A stretch of 64,000 nucleotides of DNA from Takifugu bimaculatus. Lineage: Eukaryota > Chordata > Actinopteri > Tetraodontiformes > Tetraodontidae. Position numbers and translations under genes: made by a program. This document shows, one piece after another, positions 46,846 to 59,100 of the stretch (the stretch's first letter is position 1; each line of letters starts with the position of its first letter). The stretch spans positions 5,510,296 to 5,574,295 of the forward strand of contig CP034976.1 in assembly GCA_004026145.2 (NCBI GenBank), in the 5' to 3' direction. Below the pieces are notes generated by a model. The model searched no databases. It saw only the letters and a list, made by a program, of their open reading frames with translations, and was not told the origin of the DNA.

Positions 46846-49548
46846 ATGAAAAGTCATATTTTGATTATTCTTGTGACGATATCTGGTGAGTCAACATATT
46901 TTGGTTTCAACGTTTCAGGTCAAATCTTCTAATCACTGAGTTTATTTACTTGGATGAAAGGTGCTCAGAGAGGATCCTTGGAAGTGACCTTGGACAGGGA
47001 TCTGTGCGTTCTGAGAGGGGCGTCAGCGGTGATTAACTGCCGGTATTCCAATCCTTTTTACCACTCTGTCACCAGAGTTGGCTGGTGGAAACAATATCAG
47101 GAGGTTGGTTATTGGAGGCTCGTCTCTTTGCGTATATTCGGGGATCCCTCGCAGCGCTATCGATATTTGGGCAACTTCACCAGTGACTGCCGCCTGCAGA
47201 TAAATGATGTGCAACACACCGATGCAGGGGACTACTTTTTCAGTTTGCACACCAGGTCCGGAGATCAGAAGAGTAAAACATCTACTAAGTTGTATGTAAA
47301 AGGTAACAACAGGAATAAACCAGCCAGCGAGTGTTTGAATCACCCTTCTAACTTTACCCTTTTCCCTGTGATTCAGAGCTGACGGCTGCTGTGCAGCCGA
47401 GCTCCGTGGCGGAAGGCGACGACATCAGGCTGACCTGTGTGTCGGGCTGTCCCACGCCAGTGGTCGTTGTCTGGTTCAAGGATGGACAACTTGTAAGGAA
47501 CGAGGTCACTGTAGCCAGGCGAGAGGACACTGGCAGGTACCACTGTGCTGTCCGGGGACAAGAGTGGGTCGGATCTGCTCCCGTGGCCGTAAATGTACTG
47601 TGTAAGCCCGTCACACTTTCTCCTAATTTCATCAACTATCACTGATTCAATATCTGCTTAATTAAACTGTTCTGCAGAAGTCACATTAATCAATTTTGAA
47701 AACAGCAATTACTGATGTACAAAGACTCTTTTCTATCCATATTTCACTGTATCCTTCAACCTTCCGGCTCATCCCTCCATCAGATCCTCCTGACAGACTG
47801 ACCTTGACCATCAGTTCACCCGGGAACGTCGTCAGAGGAAGTTCGGTGGTTCTCACCTGCCACAGCGACGCCAGCCCCCCGGTGAGAAACAACGGGTACA
47901 GCCTCTACAGGGAAGGGCGCTTCATCGGGTTGGGGCAGACCTACACCATCCCTGACGTGCAGCCGGATCACAGCGGGCGGTACCACTGTCAGGCCTGGAA
48001 CAACATCAGCAGCAGAGGGGTGGACCATTTTAACTCCTCTGCGGTCCTCCTCCAGGTCTACTGTACGTATCTGGACATAAACTCAACTCAACACATTTCT
48101 GATGATGACGATGTGATTGTGTGGGATCCCGTTCTTCTCCCAGACGTCCCAGAGAACATTTCCATTACAATTAACCCAGCCCATGTGGTGTGGGGCAGCA
48201 GTGTGAATCTGACCTGCTCCAGTGATGCTAACCCCCCTGCAGATTCCTACATCTGGTACAGAAATACAAACTCCAGCAGCTCCAACGGGTCGCAGGTGGG
48301 CTCAGGTCAGGTGTTGTCCATTTCCTCCATGGAGGCGCTGCACTCTGGACTGTACCTCTGCCAGGCCAGGAACCAAGTGGGGGGGAAGAACTCGACCGAG
48401 GTGCTGCTGGCCATGGTGGATGAGGAGCAGCGGGGTTTGTGTCTGGTAGAGTTTGCAAAGATAACTAGGTTAAAGTGATTAAATGGTGACATGTCTGACC
48501 TCCTCAGGTAGCCAGACGCTCCCAGCTGTGGTCGGAATTGGACTCGCTCTCATCGTAGCTCTTGCGGTTGCCCTCTTTTTGTTCTGGTGAGTCAGTCATT
48601 AATGAAGATGCTGCACTTTTCTCCACTCAAATGCCATTTTTATTGCTTCTCCTTTTCTGGGCTGTTGTATGACGTTTTTCTTTGTCCAGAATAGCCACAT
48701 GTGGGCTAACCCTCATTTCCCTTACCAAATAAAATAACAAATTTCTCTTTGATGCGACCAATTTTTGCATCAGAGCATTTCAGAAATCTTTTTTTCTTCC
48801 ACCATTAAATGAGCTAGACAGATTAGGAGAGTCTGTTCCAGAAACTTTCCCGCTGTTTTCACGCTGCTACTTTCAAGGAAACTTTAGTCAAAATGTGATC
48901 TGGAAGAATGAGCTATATTCTATATTTATATGTTTGTTGTTGTCTCAGCAGGTGGAAAAAAAGGCGCCTTCATCAGAAGGCGCTTGATGAATCCAACGTC
49001 ATATACAGCAACATCCAAAGGCCAGACTCCGCTCTGCCAGACGTCGCTCGCCATATGATCCCTTCCTCCTCCTCCTCTCAGTCTCCGGCATCCATCGGAG
49101 GCGAGGTGATCTACTCATTAGTGAACATCAAATCCAGAGATCTGGAGGGGCTGAGCGACAGTCCAGATGTGCAGGGCTCACGGTAGGTTCACTGTTCCAG
49201 TCTGGTGGTGGCTGTTTCACACTTTAGCGCTTTTCACACTGCAATATTTACATTAAAAACGCCCTGATGAAGCATTAAATTTGTGGTTAGAACTTTGAGG
49301 AACTCTCTATTTTGAAGAGCCATCTAGAGTGAAGCTGATTAAGTTTAAGGAAGTGTTGAGTATGTGGGGAATTTGTCATGCAGGCAGCACAGTTTGTTCT
49401 TGGTTTAGTTTATGAATAGAAGGGTGAAAACAACAGCACAATGTAAAAGGAAGCAAAGTGTGTTTGTAATGTTTGGTTAATTTATCCCCACAGGTCCAAA
49501 GGAAAAAACAGCATTGACAGTGTGATCTATGCTACCATTTCACCATGA
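46846..49548 (+). CDS. SLR-F: inhibitory Siglec-like receptor, complete (514 aa)
   Basis: Exons 46846-46885, 46961-47302 (V), 47377-47601, 47784-48062, 48144-48434, 48508-48586 (membrane), 48949-49182 and 49494-49548 give 1545 nt in frame. V-domain cysteines are as in SLR-A. The patch at about 47071-47152 has its own combination of residues, and the arginine position is Ser (YFFSL). The first C2 domain also differs around the W strand (PVVVVW). Three ITIM-like motifs are kept. The intron before the second C2 exon is about 55 bases shorter than in the other copies. Confidence 0.91.
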
Positions 49549-50442
49549 TGACCCAGGAACTAACTGTATCGATCATTTTAATTATTTTATATTTGGTACA
49601 TTTCTGAACAAGGACTCAGTCTTGCCTAATTCTTTACAACATAAAGATTAACAAACTTTGTTAAATATCTGACTTGCATTTTCAACCAGGACACAGGCAG
49701 TGCCACAATAGGTATTAAAGAAGCACACAAAAGAGCTCCTCTGAGAAGACGATTTCAATTTTTTATTGCACTGTGGCTCCGCAAAACGCTTCAAATAAAC
49801 ATCATAAACAACAAAAAACTATTTACAACGAGAACAAAATACTGATTGCAACAAGAGTGAAGTCCGCATCAGTTCGCGTGAGGAAAAAGACAAAACATGT
49901 TTGAATAACTGCTTTTTATGCTAAAGCCGGGGTATTGCATGCAGTTTCTGCTATGACATACCTATGTGCAGTTTAAGTAATCTTAAAAAATTAGCAGTTA
50001 GCCTTTAGCAACACAAACTTGAGTCCCAAATAAATGGCACAGGCTGTACTTAATCTGGAGGACAAACTAAACGGTTATCATCCACAATTTCATGAGTCTG
50101 CATGTAAATTCACTTTTTGAGATAATGGTCAACTTGATGCTGTGTGCCACTAAAGTGAACAAGAAGTGGGGGAAAAAACAAGAAAGGCAAAAGAAAAGTC
50201 ACAGAAAAAAAATGTATTGTATCACAAAAGTGGCCTCTAGTATTGATCATATTACAAATTCACTTTGGCTTTTATAATCAGTCTTTAACTATACAAAAAT
50301 AGACTCCTGTAGAGGTTAAACAATGTTAGTAACTCTGCTCACAGTTGGGGTATTAATGGTTCAGGAAAGCAGTATCTGTCTTTATTACCCTAGAGGTCCC
50401 TTCTGACCTCTGCAAGGTCGGCTCAGAGCTTCATACCCAATT

Positions 50443-51953
50443 TCATGGCCGAGCCAATTTGTGCACCCCTGGTAAGTTGTGATAGCTCTGTTGGTGGGGG
50501 AGACAAGCACAAACACATCTGTAACACCAACGTTTCCTCTGGTATTATGACAAATAAACTCCATAAAAGAAAGAGAGTCTCTCACCCTCATGGCTGTAGA
50601 TATCCAGGGAAGAAATCGGGAAACTTTGGTGTAGACGCCAGGTTTCTTGGCCATAGCACAGCCCGTTCCCCAGCTCACAACTCCGTGCAGACGATACCGG
50701 CTGGTCTTGGACAGACAGTCTTCTGCCACGAAGGGACCGCCGCTGTCTCCCTGTGTCACAGGTTAAGAAGGTCAGAAAATCCACCAAGATACAGAAATGC
50801 AAGCATATGAATGAGAGGGCACAGAAAGACTAGATTTGTGCACCAAAATACATAAACAGAGGAAAATACAGACCTGACAAGCATCAATGCCTCCTTTCTC
50901 ATAACCAGCACAGAACATGGTAGTGGTGATCTGGTTGTCATAGTAATCAGGAGCGTTGCATACGGCATCGCTGATGATGGGCACATGTGCCTCCTGAAGG
51001 ACATCTGCAAGGTGCCCTGACAGGCAACAAAACTGTCAAACTCTGTAGATATTAGCCGATCCTTTGTAAAAAAAAAACCAAAACAAAACAAAAACAATTG
51101 TCATAAAATATAAACTCACTGAAGTATCCGACATTTCCCCAGCCAGTAATTGTTCCCATTTGCCCATCTATTAATCTTTGTCCATGTGTTGGCAGACAGA
51201 CAGGCTGGATGTACTCTGTAAATGTACACAAAAAGAAAATTACATCATCTTACTGACGTGCACTAATACAGGGGCTGTAATTCTATATGATAAACACTAG
51301 GTGGAAGCAATGCCCAAGCGGAAGATCTTCAATTATATAACATGTTATAAATTAACAAGAAGAATTCAACAATTAACCAGCCATGAATCTAACATAAAGT
51401 ATTAGCCCAGAAAAGTTGACATGTGTATATAGTTCATTTAATGTTCTCAGTTAATCTGTACACATGTTATAATTATTCAAATCTGTGCTGTGGGGTCACA
51501 AACATTACCGTGGAAAAGAGATTGCGCTCCTTCTTCCTCATCTGTAAGAACTGTTATCATGAAATCGTGTGTGTGTGTGTGTGTGTGTGTCTGCCTTCAT
51601 ACCGTTGAACGTGAGAGGCTGGGTGAGGGCGAGAACGGCGATGTCCCTGCTGTTGTCGTCGATGTTAGCATCCACAAAGGGCAGGTAGCTGCTGTGGTAA
51701 ACGATAGTCTTAACCTCCGCCACGTTGGCATTGACAGGTTTGTTGGAGATGGAGCCCAGCAACACACTCCAGCGGTTAAGAAAGCTATACCGCCTAGCAC
51801 AGGAGATATATACTGCTCTTGTATCCATACAGACAAGAGTTTGCATTTTATGCAGCTCTCTTGCTTACTTGGGGAAGCAGTGTGCTGCAGAGACGATCCA
51901 GCGGTTTGAGATGATGGACCCCCCGCACTGGTGGACTCCATCATACTGGAGGC
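50443..51953 (-). pseudogene. hpn: HPN-6: hepsin copy cut inside exon 7 by an LTR element
   Basis: Minus-strand exons: 51953-51869 (3' half of exon 7), 51793-51603, 51215-51120, 51016-50874, 50750-50586 and 50487-50443. The 5' half of exon 7 stops abruptly where the LTR beginning TGTTACGATC starts. The next piece of hepsin on the other side, part of intron 6 and exon 6 at 62378-62542, lies 10 kb away, and further 5' exons are missing. The remaining protease exons are open but cannot make a complete enzyme: the activation site is lost, while the catalytic His, Asp and Ser exons remain. Confidence 0.9.
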
Positions 51954-52466
51954 TGTTACGATCCCAGTTATGTTGTTTAGTTTGCTTTTACTCTGCGCTC
52001 TGCGCGCCTTTGGTTCCGTTTTGTCTCGCCCCCGTGTTTTGTGTTTCCCCGTTTCAATAGGTGCTGCGTCTTGGACTGTGATTGGCTTGTTCGAGATTGG
52101 CGTCCTTTTAAAAACCCTGGGGTGCCACCCAACGAATCCTTCGGTTCTCTCTCTCGTTCGGTCCCGTGACTCGCCACGTCAGCGCAACAAGCTTCCACTT
52201 CGTTTTGTGATACGCAGCCCGTCGGCTGCAGTTCGCCTGCTTCTGTGGAGAAGCCACTTTTGTCTACTTTTGGAATGTTTGCCATGCAACGTGCCTTTAA
52301 CTATTGATTAGAACTCTATAATTTAAGTGCTCACTTATTTTTGTATCAACCCCACTTTTGCCATTAAATCTATATTTCACTTATTGATCTTGCGTTATTC
52401 CTCGTGCCACTTTCACTTTTCCCTGGTTCAGAATTCCATTTCCATACCCTAGACGGGAACGTGACA
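51954..52466 (+). repeat. 5' LTR of Gypsy-2
   Basis: The sequence starts TGTTACG and ends GTGACA directly before a tRNA-Pro-type primer site. It is inserted in hepsin exon 7. No partner LTR is seen in the window. Confidence 0.8.
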
Positions 52467-52468
52467 AA

Positions 52469-52486
52469 TGGGGGCTCGTCCGGGAT
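52469..52486 (+). promoter_or_regulatory. Primer-binding site (tRNA-Pro type) of Gypsy-2
   Basis: TGGGGGCTCGTCCGGGAT, two bases after the LTR end. This is the 18-base sequence complementary to the 3' end of tRNA-Pro that many retroelements use. Confidence 0.85.
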
Positions 52487-53040
52487 ATTTGAGTCCATAG
52501 CTTTTTGTAATTTTTTTTAGCGTCCTCAGCCTTTTGTGATTTTGATTTCTTCTTTTTTTCCCGAAGGTGTGCGTCTGCAATCCAGAGGTCTGGTGAGTCA
52601 GCGTGTTCCCAGCTGGGTTGTTTTCAACCCTTCCTTCGGGGCACTATTTGTTTTTTTTTTTTGTATGTTTTAATTTGCCTTTTTGGGAGTAACTCCAGGG
52701 GGAGGTACGCTAGTCAGAGAGTGGACTAAAGATAAAGTCCTCTCTTATGACGTTAAGCGTTTAAAGAGGCCTTCAATTGGTACGCTCTGAAGAGCTAGAT
52801 AGGTGAGTTAGTTTCCTGGTTAGGCAGTCAGGACCAGACTCTGACACCCTGCGTCTTGGGGTGGTTGCAGTGCAGTCTCTCGGATTTTGTTTGATTTTGT
52901 TCATGCTAATTTTGGAGGCATTTGGCACGCCGCACGCGTTTTTACGCACCAGATTCTGCATGGTTTTTGGCTTCTTTCTGATCTACATTGTACATTTCTG
53001 CTTGAATTCTCCATTAACCGAAGTTTTTTTGTGTTACAGG

Positions 53041-53541
53041 ATGGCGTCTGTTGAAGATTTTTGTAAGAATCCTACGAAGGATAGTTTGTTACGCTGCACT
53101 AAAGAGCAGCTAATTAGTATTGTGGAACATTATTCTGTAACTATTACTAGTGACGATAAAAAGCTTAAGGCAGCATTGTTGGAGAAAGTAGAAAAGGGCT
53201 TGATCGATAAAAATATTATTGCTAAAGCTGAAAGTGTCGGCTCCCCGTCAAATTTGCCCCAATCGCCAACTGCAGAGCTTTCGTTTAAAATGCAGGAGTA
53301 TAATTTGGAAGGTCGCAAATTGCAGCTCCATACGGCACAACTTGGAGCAGACCGTGAGGCTATGGCTCTTCGAGAAAGAACTCGAAAAAAAGAGGTTCGG
53401 TTACGACAATTAGAGGTGGATAAAGAAATCGAATTAAGGAAATTGGAACAACAAGAAAGAGAGAATCAGAAAAAGATGGAGTTCCAACGCGAGCGTGAGG
53501 AGCGAGAATTTAATTTGAGTCTAATGATATATGTGCTTTGA
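53041..53541 (+). pseudogene. gag-like N-terminal fragment of Gypsy-2
   Basis: From ATG 53041 a frame of 166 codons reads a short helical start, then a long charged stretch rich in Arg, Glu, Lys and Gln (about residues 85-160) that should form a coiled coil. It lacks capsid and zinc-knuckle regions and ends at a stop where the internal deletion joins. This matches the N-terminal part of gag in fish Gypsy elements. The longer frame starting at 52861 is unlikely to be used. Confidence 0.65.
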
Positions 53542-53675
53542 TTAATGAGTTTCCAGGCTTGTTTTCCGATGTTCTGTCGTTGACCAATGTACTTCGCCAC
53601 GACATTGATGTAGGTGACCAGGCACCAATAAAACAGCACGCATATCGTGTCAATCCGACAAAAAGAGCAATTATG

Positions 53676-54400
53676 TGTAGTGGGTCTGAAATAGCCACAT
53701 ATAGTTTATTATGTTAACAGACACCCCCTCTTTTTCATTTTAATATTTGAACCTTTATACGGTTTGCAGAAATCATTGCCACTTTGCACCAGTAGAGGGT
53801 GCTTTAACACCAGTGGGTCCAAGCAAACAGTCTATGCTCTGCTTTTGCTCTGCGCATGTGCAAAGAATAAAATACACTGCGCAGCAGTAGCGTGAGCTGA
53901 CAACTCGCGTGTCGTGTGTTTGGATCCACAGGTATGTAAAATGTACTATTTGTACAGTTCTCTTCAGTTAAACTATGTAGCAACATATAAGCGAAGTCAT
54001 GAAGGGAAGCTAAGCACTGTAAGATGTTGAAATATGTACTTTATCGTCGTGGTTTGTTATCGGGCAATCCCGTCAGCAAAAGGTTAGTTAAACACGAGTG
54101 AGTGTATATGTGTGTGTGCGTAGTTCCGACCATAAAAGTTACTGGTGACTAGTTATTGTTTGTTAGTACTATTCTGAGAGTAATTGGTATGGTACTTGCC
54201 ATGTTGTGTATATGAATGTGAACATTCAAGTGCATGTGCAAAGAATAAAATACACTGCGCAGCAGTAGCGTGAGCTGACAACTCGCGTGTCGTGTGTTTG
54301 GATCCACAGGTAGTTATACCGTAGCTCAGCCGCTCAGCGCCCGCCGCCTGAGTGGCTCATGCTGCCGGACCAGAGACCCCTAGCTCTGGCGCCGGTAACA
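53676..54400 (+). repeat. 5' LTR of Gypsy-1
   Basis: Starts TGTAGTGGGT and ends GCCGGTAACA. It contains an internal 81-bp direct repeat (53854-53934 and 54232-54312), each copy with an AATAAA hexamer near its start. Confidence 0.92.
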
Positions 54401-54402
54401 TT

Positions 54403-54420
54403 TGGGGGCTCGTCCGGGAT
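54403..54420 (+). promoter_or_regulatory. Primer-binding site (tRNA-Pro type) of Gypsy-1
   Basis: Same 18 bases as in Gypsy-2, two bases after the LTR end. Confidence 0.88.
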
Positions 54421-54542
54421 CATTAGCGTTTCTGCCTAGTGAAGTGAGTGTCGCGACGACGTGAAACGGTGCCCAAAGCTTCAGGGAAGGCTGCAGTCCA
54501 GAGCGTCATCCAGAGAGCGGAAGTCACCAGAGTAACGCCAAG

Positions 54543-56124
54543 ATGGCCACTGTCACCCCACGGCGGATGCTGATCTTCAAGATCCAGAAGAATCTTTCAT
54601 ATTTGAGTACAGACCAGCTATTGGCAGTTGTGAGTTCAATAGACGATGGCAGCAAAACTCATGAGGTTAAAGATTTGAGTGAACCAGAACTGTATGACCT
54701 GATTGTGGACTACCTCAGGAGTGAGAAATTAAGTGCTATGGAAGATGAAGGTATGACACAACTCCTTATCCTGAATGACATGCTGAGTGACCTGCTGGCC
54801 ACAGACCCCGGTGGAAGTGAAGCTCGCCAGACTGCGCCGGAGACAGGACAGCCAGTGGAGGAGTCATCACCCCACCAGGAGCAGCTATCCACTTCACCTC
54901 ATTCTGATCATCACGACACAGTCACACAATCCACCACAACCCCACACAACCACAACATTCCCACACAGCCATTGCAGATGAACAAAGACATTCACATGCA
55001 TCCAGCACCTTCACGAAGAGACAGTGGACTGCCAGCAAGGAACTTTGACACTTCCACAGTCACCAGGGCTTTCACCGCAGGCGTTGATGGATCTCCCCAT
55101 GGTAGAGTAAGTCTGTCATCCAGCATGGGAGACCAGGTATTGAGGGTGAATGATTTTGCAGCTCTGCTCCCACGCAGAGAATTTAAGTTACATGGTGGAC
55201 AAATCTCTGATGTTGGGTCTGATATGTCATACAGTAACCTTTGTAAACAAATCGAAGAAGGTATACAGGAAGGTTTTACTGAGTCAGAGGTGATTCGCAC
55301 TGTGATGAAAATAATCAAACCAGGTACATTCAGAGAAATGTTGACAAACAAAAGTGATTTTAACTGTTGATGAGCTAAAGCGGTTTCTCCGCGCACATAT
55401 CAGGGACAAAAGCAGCACTGAACTTTTTCAAGAGTTAAGTAATGCTAAACAACAGGACAAAGAGAGTCCTCAACAATTCCTATACAAGATAATGGGTTTA
55501 AAACAGCGTGTTTTGTTTGAGTCACAACAACCTGGTGCAGAGTTTAGCTACGACAAAAAGCTGGTTCAGGGCACCTTTCTTCACACTTTGTATCAAGGTC
55601 TGAATGAGAAAAATAACCATGTTCGTTATGATCTCAAACCTCTTCTCACAGACTCGCAGGTTAGTGATGACTTTCTTTTGGACCAGATAACTAAGTCTAC
55701 CAGTGAGGAGACAGAGAGACTCAGACGCCTTGGCACAGTAGCTAAAAACCGACCAGTGACTGTGAGCCCAGCTCAGCTTGACTGTAGTGACTCAACTAAG
55801 CAGACTAGAGTTGACACTGAGTTACAGGCTAACCGTGCCGCTATTGAAGAACTGACTGCACAGGTGTCCTCCCTGACCAAACAGCTGGCTCAAGTGGTGA
55901 GGCCTGCTGACACTGCCACCCCTGTGAACACACACTCAGCCACAGCCCAGCCAATGCCACCAACATCTGAAGCCCGTGGCAGATGCAGCAACTGTGTTCA
56001 GCAGGGCAAGATGAGTTGCCCTCACTGCTTCGTATGTGGCCAAGCTGGACATCGGGCGGTCGGCTGTCTTCAAAGGAGGACGTCGGGAAACGGGATGAGG
56101 TCACTGGAGAAGGGCAGCCAGTGA
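54543..56124 (+). pseudogene. gag of Gypsy-1, broken by a frame change
   Basis: The first frame (54543-55370) gives the N-terminal part: a helical region, then a Pro/Thr/His-rich linker. Near the T run at 55358-55361 the homologous reading moves to another frame, which continues to 56124. The second part includes a capsid-like helical segment (about 55380-55700) and a C-terminal CCHC zinc knuckle (CFVCGQAGHRAVGC) preceded by two further Cys pairs. A one-base change in a homopolymer can be a real mutation or a sequencing error. Confidence 0.8.
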
Positions 56125-59100
56125 CCGTGACAGCTAAGGAACCCCCAGCCCAACCCAGCATGTCTAAGGCAGCAAGTCCTGTAAAAACAAAAGCACAGTG
56201 TCAACCACCAACAAAGAAACGCTTAGCACAGCTCATAGGAAAGCGATGTATGGTCTCATGTACTCTGAATGGTGTTCCTCTCCAGATGTTGCTTGACTCA
56301 GGGGCTCAAGTGACGATGGTGGGGAGAGGCTGGATGGAAGAAGCACTCCCCCATGTCGATATCCAGCCACTTGAATCCCTCCCTCTTGATGAGCCGCTGG
56401 TGATTTCTGCAGCAAATGGCACAGTTGTCCCCTTTGATGGATGGGCAGATGTTGAACTCCAAATCGGTAACAAACACTGTGGATATGTCACCATTCAAGT
56501 GCCAATGCTAATCAGCCAGAACTGTCTCAACTGTCCTCTCTTAGGCAGCAATGTTTTAGTTGAGATAATCAAAGAACAGAGAAGTGAGGTTGATATTTCT
56601 GCTTTATTAAAAGAAACCTTAAGTATAAATGACAGTGCTGTCGAAGCCCTAGTTGCCACTTGCCAGATGTTGACCCCAGGTGAGACAGCTGTAGAGTGCA
56701 GTGTGAGAACAGGGAAGACGGGTTCCACCATTCCTGCAGGGCAGATTTGTGAGGTGAGGTGCAGAGTCAGGGAATGGCCAAGTGGTGGGGTTATGCTCTT
56801 CCAACCCGATGTAGTGAGTAACTGTCCTGAGGGGTTGGATTTGTTTCAGGCCTTAGTTGATGTTCCAAGTGGGGCCACAAAATTTGTCAAGATACCTGTT
56901 CAAAACCCCACTAAACATGACATCTACCTCCCTAAGAGAACAGTTTTAGGAACATTAGAGGAAGTTACTGAAGTTAAACCAGTGAACTGTTTTCCCGGTG
57001 GGTTAGAACCCATGTCCCCTAACACTGTTAGTACATCCTCAGCTCAGGTTAGCACAGACAAACAAAGAGGAACAAGTGAGAAAAACAAGACAGAGGACAC
57101 AACAACACAGAGATGGCATCCCCCTGTTGATGTGTCGCACCTGGAGAGACATGAACAAAACATAGTCAGAGACATGTTGTATGAGGAGTCAGATGTCTTC
57201 GCCAAAGATGACTGTGACATTGGGTGCATCCCAAGCCTGCAATTGAAAATCCATCTGAAGGATGACACGCCAGTGCAGACGTCCTACAACTCTGTTCCGA
57301 AGCCCTTGTACAGGGAGGTGAAGGACTATGTACAAAATCTTCTTGACCAGGGCTGGATCAGAAAGTCTACTTCTTCCTACTCATCTCCAGTGGTCTGTGT
57401 TAGGAAGAAGGACAAGAGTTTGCGTCTGTGTATTGATTTTAGAGGCTTGAATCGGAAAACCATCCCCGACCGCCACCCTCTTCCACGCATCCAAGATCTG
57501 TTAGACAGTCTGGGGGGGTACTCATGGTTCTCCATACTCGACCAGGGTAGTGCATACCATCAAGGGTTTGTCGATGAGAGCTCCAGACATCTGACTGCCT
57601 TTAGCACACCCTGGGGGCTTTATGAGTGGACCCGCCTCCCATTTGGTCTAACAAACGCCCCAGCGGCTTTTCAAAGATGTATGGAGGGAGTTCTTGACGG
57701 GTTAAGGGACGAGTGCTGTTCTCCATATTTGGACGACGTTCTCTGTTTTTCCAAGACTTTTCATGACCATGTTGAAGATCTGAGACGGGTGCTCTGTCGC
57801 CTGCGAGAGTATGGTATCAAATTACGTCCAAAAAAATGTGACCTGTTTAAAAGCCAGGTCAGGTATTTAGGCCGCTTAGTGACTCGCGAAGGTGTTCAGA
57901 TTGACCCTGAAGATATTGAGGCAGTTCAGCATTTGAAAGAGAAAGAGCCAAAGAATGTGGGAGAGGTCAGAGCCCTCTTAGGTTTTTTAGGCTATTACAG
58001 AACATTCATACAGGACTTTTCTAGGATAGCAAGACCTCTGTTTCAGCTGATAGAGAGTCCTAGTGAGCCTAGCCAGAGAGCTACCAAGGTTAAGTCAAAA
58101 AATACTAAGAGTGGTCAGCTCTTATCCAAAACACCTGTTTATTGGACACCAGATCATAGTGCTGTAGTATCACGCCTGGTGGATATGTTAACCAGTCCAC
58201 CCATTTTGGCTTATCCAGACTATGACTTACCTTTTGTACTCCACACAGATGCCTCGAACGAAGGTCTGGGTGCTGTGCTCTATCAACAGCAGGGAAACAA
58301 GCTCCGGGTTATTGCTTATGGCTCCAGGACACTCACGCCTGCTGAGAAAAACTACCATCTCCATTCTAGCAAGCTTGAGTTCCTGGCGTTAAAGTGGGCA
58401 ATCTGTGATAAATTTAGAGATTACCTCTATTACGCCCCCACTTTCACAGTATACACGGATAATAACCCCCTTACATATGTTTTGAGCTCAGCCAGGTTGA
58501 ACGCAGTCGGACATCGTTGGGTGGGTGAATTAGCCGACTTTCATTTCACCATCAAATATCGTCCAGGCAAGTCAAACACTGATGCTGACACCCTGTCAAG
58601 ACACCCAGTGCATCTTGATGGTCACCTGAAAGAGTTCACAGAGACAGTGTCCCCTGATGTAGTCTCCGCCATCTGGCAGGGAGACACAGCTGTAAAAGAC
58701 GGTGATGTGCCGTGGGTGGCTGCATTACAGCTGCAGTCGGATGTAAGTGACGCACACTTTGGAGGCACCCCTGCCATCACACCAGAGAGTGTCAGAGATG
58801 CACAGAAAGAAGATGCTCCTATCTGTGAGGTGATAAACCTAAAGAAAAATGGATGGAGTCCTCAGGATAAAGGAAAGAGACAAATGGGACGAGAAACACG
58901 CAGACTGGTACACGAATGGAACAGACTCAGACTTGACAAAGGGATTTTGTACAGACAGACAGGACAGAGGAAACAGTTGGTTCTCCCCAGTAAACTGAAG
59001 GCCACCGTGTTAAAACACCTGCATGATGACATGGGACATGTGGGCGCTGATAAAGTCATACATTTAGCACGAGAAAGGTTTTATTGGCCTTTTATGCAAC

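Larger units (their letters stand above)
51954..53675 (+). mobile_element. Partial Ty3/Gypsy-type element (Gypsy-2), internally deleted
   Basis: It begins with a 513-bp LTR and a primer site, then a gag-like frame. At about 53540-53675 the sequence resembles the segment just before the reverse transcriptase of fish Gypsy elements (DIDVGDQAPIKQHAYRV), so most of gag and the protease have been deleted. The remainder is cut off by the 5' LTR of the next element. No 3' LTR is present. Confidence 0.8.

Noticed and set aside
52773..52961. Short frames in the Gypsy-2 leader (52773-52961) and the upstream extension of the gag-like frame (from 52861)
   Set aside because: They fall between primer site and gag, have no homology, and the ATG at 53041 follows a splice-like TTACAG and gives the gag-like start.
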